Source: Bacteroidota bacterium (GTDB lineage Bacteria > Bacteroidota > Bacteroidia > Bacteroidales > F082). From it: a stretch of DNA of 48,648 nt. The translations under genes were made by a program, and so were the position numbers. The notes below the pieces were generated by a model that had not been told where the DNA came from, ran no database searches, and saw only the letters and a program-made list of their open reading frames with translations. Below, one piece after another: positions 1-8,365 of this stretch; within the stretch, counting starts at the first letter, position 1; every line of letters starts with the position of its first letter. The stretch spans positions 1 through 48,648 of the forward strand of contig JAJRQN010000230.1 of the NCBI GenBank assembly GCA_024280235.1. The letters are read 5' to 3'.

Positions 1-616
1 CAGGAGTTTCCTCTTTCTTTTCTTCAACTACGGGAATTTCTTCTTTCTTTTCTTCCGCCTTAGGAGCTTCTTTCGCTTTTTTATCAGCAGCAGCTGCTGC
101 GATTTCATCGGAAGCTTTTTTGGCAGCGGCTGCAGCAGCAGCTTCAGCCTCCAATATTACGGCTTTTCTTTTGTCTAACTCGGCTTGACGTGCCTCCCGA
201 ATTTTAGTTTCGGCTTCTAAATGGGTTTTCTTTTCGTTTCGCGATTTCTCTTCCAGACTACTGACTTTGGCAGCAATTTTTGCTTCCTTTTCTTTCATCC
301 AGGCCTGAAATTTCAGCTCTGCCTGTGCTTCATCAAAAGCACCTTTCTGCACACCTTTCATCAGGTGATGTTTGTACAAAACACCTTTATACGAAAGGAT
401 AGCCCGTACCGTATCCGTAGGCTGGGCGCCTTTTTTTAACCATGCAAGAGCCGCTTCAAAATCAATGTTGATTTCAGCAGGGTTCTTTGTGGGATTATAC
501 ATCCCGATTTTCTCAATATACTTTCCGTCACGTGGTGCACGACCATCCGCAATCACAATATGGAAATAAGGATTTCTCTTCTTTCCATACCGTTGCAATC
601 TCATTTTAACTGGCAT
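1..616 (-). CDS. rpsP: 30S ribosomal protein S16, partial (C-terminus beyond window)
   Basis: The minus-strand frame opens at the ATG complementary to 614-616 and stays open to the window edge, so it is absent from the ORF track. The first 85 or so residues are a clear S16 (begins MPVKMRLQRYGKKRNPYFHI), a small protein of the 30S subunit body. S16 is usually 80-90 residues, but here the frame continues for at least 120 more residues as a charged, Ala/Glu/Lys-rich tail with AAAAAKK and EEKKEE stretches. Long low-complexity S16 tails are familiar in Bacteroidota, so the tail supports the phylum call rather than suggesting a fusion. The stop codon is not in the window. No other gene of an rpsP-rimM-trmD-type operon is visible. 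Confidence 0.95.
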   Translation of the reverse strand, partial: MPVKMRLQRYGKKRNPYFHIVIADGRAPRDGKYIEKIGMYNPTKNPAEINIDFEAALAWLKKGAQPTDTVRAILSYKGVLYKHHLMKGVQKGAFDEAQAELKFQAWMKEKEAKIAAKVSSLEEKSRNEKKTHLEAETKIREARQAELDKRKAVILEAEAAAAAAAKKASDEIAAAAADKKAKEAPKAEEKKEEIPVVEEKKEETP

Positions 617-779
617 AACAGTCTAATTTTTAAATAAATAATCTTTTTATAAAATTGGCTGCAAATATCCGAATCTTTTTTTAATTATAAAAACTTTTTT
701 TAGTAAATATTCCTGATATTCTATGTGGCTTCCACTTGTAGCCTTTGTATGCTAAATAAATTGAGGGAATTATTGAAGC

Positions 780-2477
780 TCAGGGTTTCATCTGATACAG
801 ACCATTTAAACCATGCACTTCTTTCCATATTTTACCGAAGCGTTTGAAATCGGGATTTGCTTTCCCGATTAATTTTGGCACCCACGCAGCCTGTTCTTCG
901 GTTAAGCCCTGACGGCCATAGAGGTCAACAGCAAATTTGGAGAAATCACGAACCATAAATTCAAAAATCTGATCCACGAGGTCAACATCCATCTTCAGGA
1001 TATTTGCTTCTTCCAGAATTAGCTGGCCGTAAACCACGAGGGAGAATAGTTGTCCCACATTGAGCATCAAATCAATATCCTGCTGTTGTTGTTTACCGGC
1101 AGGTGCTTTCACAAGCATCATCTTGTAATCTTCAATTTGCTGTTTGAAAATCCGGATATTGGGCGTGTCAAAAAGGTCGTATGCCAAATGATAATCATGA
1201 AATTGTATCTTACTTAGTCCGTGAGTAGGTCCCTGATTAAATAAAAAAGTGTCATCAGCAACATCGTCTCGCTGTGGAATCTCAGGATATTCTTTTGGGT
1301 TGAACAGGAAATTCTGAATAAATTTGTTTACCAAAGCTACATTCACATGTACTGTTCCTTCGAGTTTGGGCAAAGCCCTAATGTCGCGGGCAGCCAATTC
1401 GAAGAAGGAATCTTTTTCAAAACCTTTTGCTGCAATAACATCCCAAAGCAGGTTTACCACATCTTCACCTTCAAGGGTAACTTTCATCTTCACCATAGGA
1501 TCGTAAAGCAGATACCGGCGATCTTCGTGCGATGCCGAACGCATATAATCAGCCGTACGCATGGCATACATCTTCATGGCTGTCAGTTTCGCATAAGCAT
1601 CCACAAACATACGCTTTACATGTGGGAAGTCGGTAACATGCATACCGTACAGCATCCGGTTTGAAGCATGGTTGATGGCCTCATACAAAGCATGGGTACA
1701 CATCCCGATGGAAGCCCATCCCAGATTGTATTTCCCCACATTTACGGTATTAAGAGCAACATCCCAGGCTTCGCTTCCTTTCACCAGCACTTCATCTTCC
1801 GAAACAGGATAATTATTTAACCTGTATTCTCCAACATAGTTTTGGCTGTTCACCGTATTTTTCACCAAATCATAATTGGGATTATTATAATTCGCCACAA
1901 AAAATACATAATCATCAGAGCCTTCCATCTTTCCAAACGTAGAAACCATGTCGGCGGAATTGGCATTACCAATATAATATTTAGAGCCGTTGGCGACATA
2001 CGCTCCCTCTTTTACCTTTTTCAAAGACATTTCGGTGGAATACACATCGGCACCATGCTCCCGTTCGCTCAAGCCAAAAGCAAATACGGAACCATTTTGA
2101 AGATATTCGGCAGCCCGTCTTCTCATCTTCTTGTTCTTCGACATCCAAATAGGCCCCAGCCCGAGGATACTAACCTGCCATACATACCAATAAGCTAATC
2201 CGTAAAAGCCGAGAATTTCGTTAAGTCCCTGAATACGCCACATATCCCAACGTGAATCCTCATCAAGAGCATCAGCTTTCGGCGTTAACAAATGGGCGAA
2301 AATTTTGTTCTCTTTCACGAAATCAATAAAATCCTGATACCAGACTCGTTCCCGGTCATCATTTTTTAACTTTGCCAGACCTTTACTTTCAAAAAAAGCG
2401 ATGGTTTTCAGCATAATTTCCCTGCTATGCTCATCGTGATAATTACGTTTATAGTCGTTTGGATTTAATAGAATCAT
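780..2477 (-). CDS. acyl-CoA dehydrogenase family protein, large 565-residue form
   Basis: This is an FAD-dependent acyl-CoA dehydrogenase, which would introduce a trans-2 double bond into an acyl-CoA and pass electrons to an electron-transfer flavoprotein. An N-terminal helical part is followed by the middle beta domain (FGLSEREHGAD near residue 135, then VANGSKYYIGNA) and the helical C-terminal domain. At 565 residues it is much longer than the usual 380-residue enzymes; the extra C-terminal helical section resembles the larger ACAD forms found in Bacteroidota. The substrate cannot be told from the sequence. The ATG at 2477 lies 40 bases downstream of a consensus -7 box, which supports this start. 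No ETF genes are next to it, and the gene appears to be transcribed alone, upstream of rpsP. Confidence 0.85.
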   Translation of the reverse strand: MILLNPNDYKRNYHDEHSREIMLKTIAFFESKGLAKLKNDDRERVWYQDFIDFVKENKIFAHLLTPKADALDEDSRWDMWRIQGLNEILGFYGLAYWYVWQVSILGLGPIWMSKNKKMRRRAAEYLQNGSVFAFGLSEREHGADVYSTEMSLKKVKEGAYVANGSKYYIGNANSADMVSTFGKMEGSDDYVFFVANYNNPNYDLVKNTVNSQNYVGEYRLNNYPVSEDEVLVKGSEAWDVALNTVNVGKYNLGWASIGMCTHALYEAINHASNRMLYGMHVTDFPHVKRMFVDAYAKLTAMKMYAMRTADYMRSASHEDRRYLLYDPMVKMKVTLEGEDVVNLLWDVIAAKGFEKDSFFELAARDIRALPKLEGTVHVNVALVNKFIQNFLFNPKEYPEIPQRDDVADDTFLFNQGPTHGLSKIQFHDYHLAYDLFDTPNIRIFKQQIEDYKMMLVKAPAGKQQQQDIDLMLNVGQLFSLVVYGQLILEEANILKMDVDLVDQIFEFMVRDFSKFAVDLYGRQGLTEEQAAWVPKLIGKANPDFKRFGKIWKEVHGLNGLYQMKP

Positions 2478-2517
2478 AAGATATTCGTTTATAGACTATT
2501 TATATTTATTGAAAAAC

Positions 2518-2525
2518 CAAATATA
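2518..2525 (-). promoter_or_regulatory. Bacteroidota -7 box for the acyl-CoA dehydrogenase gene
   Basis: Minus-strand TATATTTG matches the Bacteroidota -7 consensus TAnnTTTG exactly, 40 bases before the ATG. No clean -33 TTG is seen at the expected spacing. The 310-base gap 2478-2787 otherwise holds only the gdhA terminator. Confidence 0.5.
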
Positions 2526-2712
2526 GGTCTTTTAGTCTTTGAGAACCGTCTTTTTTACTTAAATTGGGAATAAATTACTCCGGTTTCGCACTAAAAAAAA
2601 TATCCGGAAGCATAGGTATCGAAGTATTAACCTGAGTTCAACATAAACTTTGCAAACATATCTATTTCCAACTCAGAGGGTCGCGGTGAACCATTTTAGA
2701 TTGAAAATAAAA

Positions 2713-2738
2713 CCGCTCCATCCCAAAGGATGGAGCGG
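2713..2738 (-). terminator. Rho-independent terminator of gdhA
   Basis: A perfect 11-base-pair stem (CCGCTCCATCC / GGATGGAGCGG) with a four-base loop lies about 50 bases past the gdhA stop. Read on the minus strand it is followed by a T-rich run (TTTTATTTTC), as expected of an intrinsic terminator for the leftward gene. Confidence 0.8.
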
Positions 2739-2787
2739 CAAAACAAATAATTTCTCAATTATGAACAGTACGGGAGACAAAAGGCTC

Positions 2788-4125
2788 TTAAATCACTCCC
2801 TGATCCATCATGGCATTAGCCACCTTAAGGAAGCCGGCAATGTTAGCTCCTTTTACGTAGTTAACATATCCATCGTCTTCGGTGCCATATTTAATACAAG
2901 CATCGTGAATAGAAGACATGATGTGATGCAGCTTAGCATCAACTTCTTCGGTAGTCCATGCAAGTTTCATGGCATTCTGTGTCATTTCGAGGCCTGAAAC
3001 GGCAACGCCGCCGGCATTCACTGCTTTACCGGGACCAAATGGAATTTTTTTCTCATGGAAAAGTGTAACAGCCTCCGGCGTACATCCCATATTGGAAACT
3101 TCGGACACGACCATAACACCGTTGTCAATCAGATTTTTAGCATCTTCACCATTAAGTTCATTCTGAATAGCACAAGGCATGGCGATATCGCATTTCACTT
3201 CCCAGGGACGTTTTCCTGCAATGAAAGTGGCAGAAGGAAACTCTTCGGCAAACGGCGCTACAACATCCTGATTAGAGGCACGCAACTCCAGCAGATAATC
3301 AATTTTCTCACCGGAAATACCGTCAGGATCATAAATATAGCCGTCAGGACCTGAAATGGTAATAATCTTGCCACCCAATTCGGTAACTTTCAGTGCAACA
3401 CCCCAGGCAACGTTACCGAAACCCGAAATAACTACTTTTTTACCTTTAAAAGTTTCCTTTTGTTCGGCCAGCATTTCTTTTGTAAAATAAACTCCGCCAA
3501 AGCCGGTAGCTTCAGGACGGATGAGGCTGCCGCCCCAGTTCAAACCTTTGCCCGTGAGGACGCCCGTATTTTCTCTCGCCAGTTTTTTGTACATACCATA
3601 GAGATAGCCGATTTCTTTACCACCAACACCTACGTCACCGGCAGGAACATCTGTTTCCGGCCCAATGACTCTCCACAACTCCAACATAAAATTCTGGCAA
3701 AAACGCATAATTTCATTGTCCGACTTGCCTTTGGGATTGAAATCAGACCCGCCTTTTCCGCCACCCATGGGAAGTGTTGTGAGTGCATTCTTGAAAATCT
3801 GTTCAAATCCAAGGAACTTCAAAATACTTAGATTCACACTGGGGTGAAACCGTAAACCGCCTTTGTAAGGGCCGATGGCGTTATTAAACTGAACCCTGTA
3901 ACCGAGATTCTGCTGCACATCGCCATTATCATCAACCCATGGCACTTTGAACATCAATACACGGTCAGGCTCAACAAGACGTTCCACAATCGCAGCCGAG
4001 TCAAACTGAGGATTCTCACTGACTACTTCTACAATAGATTCCAAAACCTCTCGTGCTGCTTGTAAAAATTCTACTTCACCCGGATGTTTTTTTTCCAGGT
4101 TATTCATAATATTGTTAAGGTCCAT
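2788..4125 (-). CDS. gdhA: NADP-specific glutamate dehydrogenase
   Basis: This enzyme interconverts 2-oxoglutarate plus ammonium and glutamate in the cytoplasm; the hexameric NADP-type usually works in ammonium assimilation. The sequence shows the substrate-binding segment with the catalytic lysine (PMGGGKGGSDFNPKGKSDNE), the PAGDVGVGGKEIGYLYG segment, and the dinucleotide-binding loop VISGFGNVAWG. The ORF track starts 36 codons earlier, but that extension is unlike the family and covers a consensus -7 box. Starting at MDLNNIMNNLEKK gives 445 residues, the usual length for this class. A strong hairpin terminator follows. It appears to be monocistronic. Confidence 0.95.
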   Translation of the reverse strand: MDLNNIMNNLEKKHPGEVEFLQAAREVLESIVEVVSENPQFDSAAIVERLVEPDRVLMFKVPWVDDNGDVQQNLGYRVQFNNAIGPYKGGLRFHPSVNLSILKFLGFEQIFKNALTTLPMGGGKGGSDFNPKGKSDNEIMRFCQNFMLELWRVIGPETDVPAGDVGVGGKEIGYLYGMYKKLARENTGVLTGKGLNWGGSLIRPEATGFGGVYFTKEMLAEQKETFKGKKVVISGFGNVAWGVALKVTELGGKIITISGPDGYIYDPDGISGEKIDYLLELRASNQDVVAPFAEEFPSATFIAGKRPWEVKCDIAMPCAIQNELNGEDAKNLIDNGVMVVSEVSNMGCTPEAVTLFHEKKIPFGPGKAVNAGGVAVSGLEMTQNAMKLAWTTEEVDAKLHHIMSSIHDACIKYGTEDDGYVNYVKGANIAGFLKVANAMMDQGVI

Positions 4126-4230
4126 TTCCTTAGTTTTTAGTGATTTATTAATACATTGATGAAACCAATTTTTCATTCCTGATTTCGCTGCAAAATTAGA
4201 TATAATACATACGACCATACCAATTTTCCT

Positions 4231-4238
4231 CAAAGATA
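4231..4238 (-). promoter_or_regulatory. Bacteroidota -7 box for gdhA
   Basis: Minus-strand TATCTTTG matches TAnnTTTG, about 105 bases before the chosen gdhA ATG. This predicts a leader of about 100 bases and argues against the longer ORF-track start, which would overlap the promoter. No clear -33 element is seen. In the 378-base divergent gap 4126-4503 I see only this box and the rightward one at 4474. Confidence 0.5.
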
Positions 4239-4473
4239 CAGTTTTTTTAATTCATCTAAATAGTAAGGATTAGTAACGCTTTAGAACATTGATAATCCAT
4301 CTCTTATAAGACTTTCTGTGAATAAAAATCCAATTGTTCGCTGAGCAATTCAGGCCTTTATGCGAAAAGCAGTATATTGATTAGACCGCTTTACGTAATT
4401 CACTTAGAATAAGCCGGCCAACACACACAATACAGCGTAAAAACGACACAAAAAGCAGAGGTTATATTTTGAT

Positions 4474-4481
4474 TAACTTTG
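4474..4481 (+). promoter_or_regulatory. Bacteroidota -7 box for the NTF2-like lipoprotein gene
   Basis: TAACTTTG matches TAnnTTTG exactly and lies 22 bases before the ATG at 4504, giving a predicted leader of roughly 15 bases. The -33 element is not recognisable. Confidence 0.5.
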
Positions 4482-4503
4482 GCCTGCTCAAAAAACAATT
4501 CTA

Positions 4504-4959
4504 ATGAAGAAAAATTATTACTTCTTTATACTGCTGACTTCTGTTTTTCTTCTCGGCTCATGCCGGCAGAAAACGGACAGCAAAGACATTAAAATATCTG
4601 TTGCAAAAGTACTTTTCCAATCGGTAAACGACTGGAACAACGGAAATATCGCCGCCTACATGCAATGCTATGTACACAGTGACTCGCTGCAATTCGATGG
4701 CAACGGGGCCACTACTTACGGTTGGGAGCAGAGTCTGTTGCGTTATAAAAAAGCCTATCCCGACAGGAATGCCATGGGTATCCTCCGGTTTTCAAACATT
4801 AAAATCAAAGTCCTATCTCCCACAGCCGCTTTTGTTTCCGGACACTGGGAACTCACCAAAAAAGCAAGTCATCCGGAAGGCCTTTTCACACTTCTTTTTC
4901 GGAAAACCCCTGATGGCTGGCGCATTGTTTACGACCACTCTTCTTCTAAAATCCAATAA
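4504..4959 (+). CDS. NTF2-like (DUF4440/SnoaL-type) lipoprotein
   Basis: This is a 151-residue protein with a lipoprotein signal peptide (MKKNYYFFILLTSVFLLGSC; lipobox LGSC), so it is probably anchored in the envelope. The mature part looks like a cone-shaped NTF2/DUF4440 fold: an N-terminal helix (VLFQSVNDWNNGNIAAYMQCY), a ring-like middle, and the typical closing strands in which a WELT-type strand is followed by FRKTPDGWRIVYDHSS. Such proteins often bind small molecules or act as inhibitors or immunity-type partners, but nothing here identifies a ligand. The downstream glycosylase gene begins one base after its stop, so the two are probably co-transcribed, although no functional link is obvious. 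Confidence 0.7.
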   Translation: MKKNYYFFILLTSVFLLGSCRQKTDSKDIKISVAKVLFQSVNDWNNGNIAAYMQCYVHSDSLQFDGNGATTYGWEQSLLRYKKAYPDRNAMGILRFSNIKIKVLSPTAAFVSGHWELTKKASHPEGLFTLLFRKTPDGWRIVYDHSSSKIQ

Positions 4960-4960
4960 C

Positions 4961-5629
4961 ATGACTTTTGCAGAAAGAACGTTGACATTTTACAAACAAC
5001 TGACGTTAAGCACCAACTTACCCGAAGGTATTGAAGTTTTAAATCCATACTCCCATGTAGAAACAATGGCTTCGTGCAAAGCCTTTTATACTAAATTTTA
5101 TAACGATAACAAAAACAGACGTATCCTTTTTGGCATCAATCCGGGACGATTTGGGGCAGGCGTAACAGGAATTCCTTTTACAGACCCTGTCCACCTGGAA
5201 AAAGCCTGTGGCATATCCAACAATTTTGATAAGAAACCCGAACTTTCCTCAAAATTTATCTACCTGTTGATTGAAAATATGGGAGGTGTCATCCCCTTTT
5301 ACAGACATTATTACATTGGTGCTGTCAGTCCGCTGGGCTTTGTCAAAAACGGGAAAAACTTTAACTACTACGATAATCGGTTGCTGGAACACAGTCTCAA
5401 ACCGTTTATTATAAAAAATATGGTCAGACAAGTGGCGCTTGGCATCAACACGGATAAGTGTTTTTGCCTTGGAAATGGTAAAAATCTGGCTTATTTGCAA
5501 AAACTAAATGCCGAATTAAAAATATTCGGAGAGATTGTTTCTCTTCCTCATCCACGATGGGTGATGCAATACCGACGAAAACAGCTTCAAAAATATCTCG
5601 ACGAAATAAGCAGAAAACTGAGTATATAA
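4961..5629 (+). CDS. SMUG2-like uracil-DNA glycosylase family protein
   Basis: This 222-residue protein is of the uracil-DNA glycosylase superfamily, close to the SMUG2/DUF4918 group common in Bacteroidota. Such enzymes remove uracil or oxidised pyrimidines from DNA and start base-excision repair. The first catalytic loop is visible as ILFGINPGRFGAG, with GIPFTDP following, and the DNA-intercalation-type loop near the C-terminus as LPHPRWVMQYRR. The ORF track begins far upstream inside the preceding lipoprotein gene; the ATG at 4961 (MTFAERTLTFYKQL) directly follows the lipoprotein stop and gives the expected family length. Substrate specificity is inferred from family only. Confidence 0.8.
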   Translation: MTFAERTLTFYKQLTLSTNLPEGIEVLNPYSHVETMASCKAFYTKFYNDNKNRRILFGINPGRFGAGVTGIPFTDPVHLEKACGISNNFDKKPELSSKFIYLLIENMGGVIPFYRHYYIGAVSPLGFVKNGKNFNYYDNRLLEHSLKPFIIKNMVRQVALGINTDKCFCLGNGKNLAYLQKLNAELKIFGEIVSLPHPRWVMQYRRKQLQKYLDEISRKLSI

Positions 5630-5806
5630 TATGAAGCTCTTTTTACTTGTTACTGCCATTTTCCCTACGGAATCTGCCACAATACAAATACAAATTTTAT
5701 TATATATTTCAAATGTGTATCGTTATTTGTTAACCTGTTTACAACCTCAGACACTGGCATAATTTATGATTGGAAGCACACATGTTTCATTAAAAAAATC
5801 AAAAAA

Positions 5807-6151
5807 ATGGTACTTCCCACAAATTTAAAACATGTCGCCAGCGAAGCAGAGCTGAATCAGATTTTGAAAGACCACGAAAACGTTATGGTTTGCTGTGGCC
5901 GTATGGGGCCTATGTGTGTCCCCGTTTACGCCAGTATGGAAGAGTTGCAGGATGAGTACACCAATGTTGAATTCCGCGATATGCTCTTTGACAATCCTGA
6001 GGCAAGAGTCATTCGCGAGCTTCCCCAATGCCGTGGTTTCATGGGCCTTCCCTTCACCATCTACTATAAAAATGGCGAAGTAGTTGCAGCCACCGGCAGT
6101 ATTCAGACTAAAGAACAGATCGCTGAAATTCTGGATCGGGAATTTAAATAA
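5807..6151 (+). CDS. atypical thioredoxin-like protein lacking the CxxC motif
   Basis: This is a 114-residue single-domain thioredoxin fold protein. The cis-proline loop (GLPFTIYYKNGE, Pro82), the surrounding strands and the C-terminal helix are standard. The active site is not: where CGPC is expected the protein reads CCGRMGPMCVPVY, so cysteines occur at positions 29, 30 and 37 but no CxxC is present, and a further Cys75 sits a few residues before the cis-proline. It lies 62 bases upstream of a thioredoxin reductase that is itself unusual, with a hairpin between them, so the two probably form a redox pair. A redox function through a longer-range disulfide (for example Cys29 or Cys30 with Cys37) is inference. 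The protein was not recognised as any named thioredoxin. Confidence 0.8.
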   Translation: MVLPTNLKHVASEAELNQILKDHENVMVCCGRMGPMCVPVYASMEELQDEYTNVEFRDMLFDNPEARVIRELPQCRGFMGLPFTIYYKNGEVVAATGSIQTKEQIAEILDREFK

Positions 6152-6160
6152 TATTTCTAC

Positions 6161-6196
6161 TTTCGTGTGGTGAACAAAATTGTTTACCACACGAAA
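6161..6196 (+). repeat. 16-bp inverted repeat between trx-like gene and trxB
   Basis: TTTCGTGTGGTGAACA and TGTTTACCACACGAAA form a stem of 16 base pairs with one G-T position and a four-base AAAT loop, starting nine bases after the thioredoxin stop. There is no strong T-run after it, and the reductase starts 17 bases further on. It may be a weak terminator or attenuator setting the ratio of the two products, or an mRNA-stabilising hairpin. It is also nearly palindromic as DNA, so a protein-binding operator is possible. Confidence 0.7.
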
Positions 6197-6213
6197 TCTT
6201 AAAATTTGATTCC

Positions 6214-7140
6214 ATGGACAACAATCAATTTGATGTCATTGTGCTGGGAGGCGGGCCGGCAGGCCTCACTGCCGGAATTTATCTCGGTCGCTCCAAAGCC
6301 AAAACGCTCATTCTTGACACCGGCATGCCCGGCGGACAAATGATACTCACTTACGAAATAGCCAACTATCCGGGTGTGGAGAGCATTAGCGGTTACCAGC
6401 TTGCATCGGTTATGAAAAAGCAAGCCAAAAACTTCGGATGCGTCATCAAGTCGAATGTAAAGCTGTCAGACTTGCGTTTGGATGGCAAACAAAAAAAGGT
6501 AACGTTGGAAAACGGTGATACTTTCAATGCTCCTGCTGTCATCCTTGCTACGGGCGGACGTTCACGCATGCTGAATGTTCCGGGCGAAAACAAATTTAAA
6601 GGTCGCGGCATCTCCTATTGTGCTACCTGCGATGGTGATTTCTTTCAGGACAAAGAAATTATTGTTGTCGGAGGTGGAAATTCAGCTCTTGAAGAAGCTG
6701 TTGCACTTACTAAATATGCGAGCAAAGTAACCATCCTCCACGAATTTGACCATTTTCAGGCATTTGAACATGCTGTGGAAGAAGCTAAGGCGAACAAGAA
6801 AATTGATTATATCATGGAGGCACATATCACTGAATTTTTTGGTAATGAAAGCCTTCGTGGGATTAAATATAAAAATCTGAAAACCGGTAAAATCAATCAG
6901 AAAGCAATTGATGGCGTTTTCATTTTTGTCGGTTATGAAGCCAATACAAAAACTCTGCAAAACGGAATTGTTAAGCTAAATCAATGGAATGAGATTGTAA
7001 CGGACGAAGACCTGAAGACTAATCTTGAAGGCGTTTTTGCAGCAGGAGATTGTCGTGCCAAACGTTTCCGTCAGATTACCACTGCCGTTTCAGATGGAAC
7101 TATTGCAGCACTGAATGCGCTGAACTTTATTCAAAATTGA
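6214..7140 (+). CDS. thioredoxin reductase-like flavoprotein with altered NAD(P)H motif
   Basis: This 308-residue low-molecular-weight thioredoxin reductase has the FAD-binding GGGPAGLTAG at residues 12-21, the redox-active CATC at 136-139, the second Rossmann motif VVGGGNSALEE near 151-161, and the C-terminal FAD loop GVFAAGDCR. Family enzymes move electrons from NADPH through FAD and the disulfide to thioredoxin. The HRRxxxR segment that binds the 2-prime phosphate of NADPH reads HEFDHFQ (176-182), losing all three arginines, so NADPH is unlikely to be the usual donor. NADH or reduced ferredoxin is more plausible, because ferredoxin-dependent reductases of this family also lack that motif. 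The partner is probably the odd thioredoxin just upstream. Confidence 0.9.
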   Translation: MDNNQFDVIVLGGGPAGLTAGIYLGRSKAKTLILDTGMPGGQMILTYEIANYPGVESISGYQLASVMKKQAKNFGCVIKSNVKLSDLRLDGKQKKVTLENGDTFNAPAVILATGGRSRMLNVPGENKFKGRGISYCATCDGDFFQDKEIIVVGGGNSALEEAVALTKYASKVTILHEFDHFQAFEHAVEEAKANKKIDYIMEAHITEFFGNESLRGIKYKNLKTGKINQKAIDGVFIFVGYEANTKTLQNGIVKLNQWNEIVTDEDLKTNLEGVFAAGDCRAKRFRQITTAVSDGTIAALNALNFIQN

Positions 7141-7168
7141 GAAAACTTCTGAACTTCAGAATACGTTT

Positions 7169-7197
7169 TTGATTTTTTAGAAATTCATCTACATTTG
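7169..7197 (+). promoter_or_regulatory. promoter of the DUF819 gene
   Basis: A TTG at 7169-7171 and TACATTTG at 7190-7197 (exact TAnnTTTG) are separated by 18 bases, close to the usual Bacteroidota spacing. The -7 box ends 16 bases before the ATG. Confidence 0.6.
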
Positions 7198-7213
7198 CGC
7201 CTTAATTTATGAT

Positions 7214-8365
7214 ATGTTTGAACATGCTATTATCGGCCCCGATCAGGCGTGGATGTTGTGGGCTATCCTTGTAGGCGCCGCCACCTTTGGTATTTGGGCC
7301 GAACAATACACCAAATGGGGAAATAAACTCTCAGCAGTCGTTATCTCCATTCTTATAACATTTTTACTGTCAAATCTTTACATAATACCCACACAGGCAG
7401 CAACTTACGATATCGTTTGGTCATACCTCGTCCCACTTGCCGTTCCACTGTTACTTTTTAAAGCCAATATCCGGCGGATTATCAAAGAAGCCGGACCTAC
7501 GCTCATAGCTTTTGGTATTGGCGCCGCAGGAACTATTGTGGGTACCATTATCGCATTCAGGACAATTCCATTGGGTGAAGAAGGATGGAAGCTGGCAGGA
7601 ATTTTTTGTTCGACTTATATTGGCGGTTCCATGAATTACGTGGCTACTTCCGAAGCACTACATTTGCATTCGAGCGATTTACTCACGGCAGGTGTCGCCG
7701 CCGACAATCTCGTAATGACCATTTATTTTCTCATCCTTTTTGCTTTGCCGGGAGTAGGTTTTCTGAGGAAACATTTCAAAAACGAGCATCAGGAAAGGGT
7801 GGAAAGCATGGAGGTAACAGATGACTTTGAAGAAAATGATGAGGAGAAGTCAAACCTGCTCGACATGGGAAAAGCATTAAGTATAGGACTCCTCGCTGCT
7901 GCCATCAGTTTTTATTTGCAACACCTTATCGGGATACAGGGAAGCGCTATTCTGATTATTACACTCCTTGTTGTTGCTGTGGCCACACTATTTCCAAAAC
8001 AGATGAATGCTATCCATGGCGCCGACCAAATTGGCACTTTTCTTATGCAAATCTTTTTTGCGGCCATTGGTGCCAGCGCCAACATTTTCGTAGTTATGAA
8101 AGTCGGTCCCATATTGTTTCTCTTCGCCGGATTAATTTTATTCGTTCACCTTATATTTATTTTGGTTTTCGGGAAGCTTTTCAACCTCGACCTGGCCGAA
8201 ATTGTCATTGCCTCCAACGCCAATATGGGCGGCCCTACTACTGCTGCCGCTATGGCCGTAGGACGCCGTTGGAAGTCGCTCGTTATCCCCGCTATACTCT
8301 GTGGTACACTTGGTTACGCTGTCGCTACATTTATTGGCGTGGGTATGGCTTATTGGCTGCATTAA
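7214..8365 (+). CDS. DUF819 family integral membrane protein
   Basis: This is a 383-residue polytopic inner-membrane protein of the DUF819 (YjcL-like) family. The family pattern is visible in the start (AWMLWAILVGAATFGIWAEQ), the FKANIRRIIKEAG loop after the third membrane segment, the GSMNYVATSEAL region, and the repeated C-terminal counterpart IVIASNANMGGPTTAAAMAVGRRW. Two inverted repeats of about five helices flank an acidic cytoplasmic loop (DDFEENDEEKSNL). The fold resembles Na+-coupled or CPA-type carriers, but substrate and function are unknown. It has its own promoter and is followed by a 459-base gap, so it is probably transcribed alone. Confidence 0.8.
   Translation: MFEHAIIGPDQAWMLWAILVGAATFGIWAEQYTKWGNKLSAVVISILITFLLSNLYIIPTQAATYDIVWSYLVPLAVPLLLFKANIRRIIKEAGPTLIAFGIGAAGTIVGTIIAFRTIPLGEEGWKLAGIFCSTYIGGSMNYVATSEALHLHSSDLLTAGVAADNLVMTIYFLILFALPGVGFLRKHFKNEHQERVESMEVTDDFEENDEEKSNLLDMGKALSIGLLAAAISFYLQHLIGIQGSAILIITLLVVAVATLFPKQMNAIHGADQIGTFLMQIFFAAIGASANIFVVMKVGPILFLFAGLILFVHLIFILVFGKLFNLDLAEIVIASNANMGGPTTAAAMAVGRRWKSLVIPAILCGTLGYAVATFIGVGMAYWLH

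Noticed and set aside
4126-4233. Longer N-terminus for glutamate dehydrogenase in the ORF track
   Set aside because: The 36 extra residues do not fit the family and cover a consensus -7 box.
5631-5762. 43-codon ATG frame (MKLFLLVTAIFPTESA...) right after the SMUG2-like gene
   Set aside because: It begins like a signal peptide, but the rest is low-complexity AT-rich sequence without domain character and it ends in the leader of the thioredoxin-like gene; probably chance.
7148-7175. TTCTGA/TCAGAA hairpin with following T-rich DNA as terminator of the thioredoxin reductase gene
   Set aside because: The stem is only six weak pairs and the T-run is broken by other bases; too weak to list as a feature.
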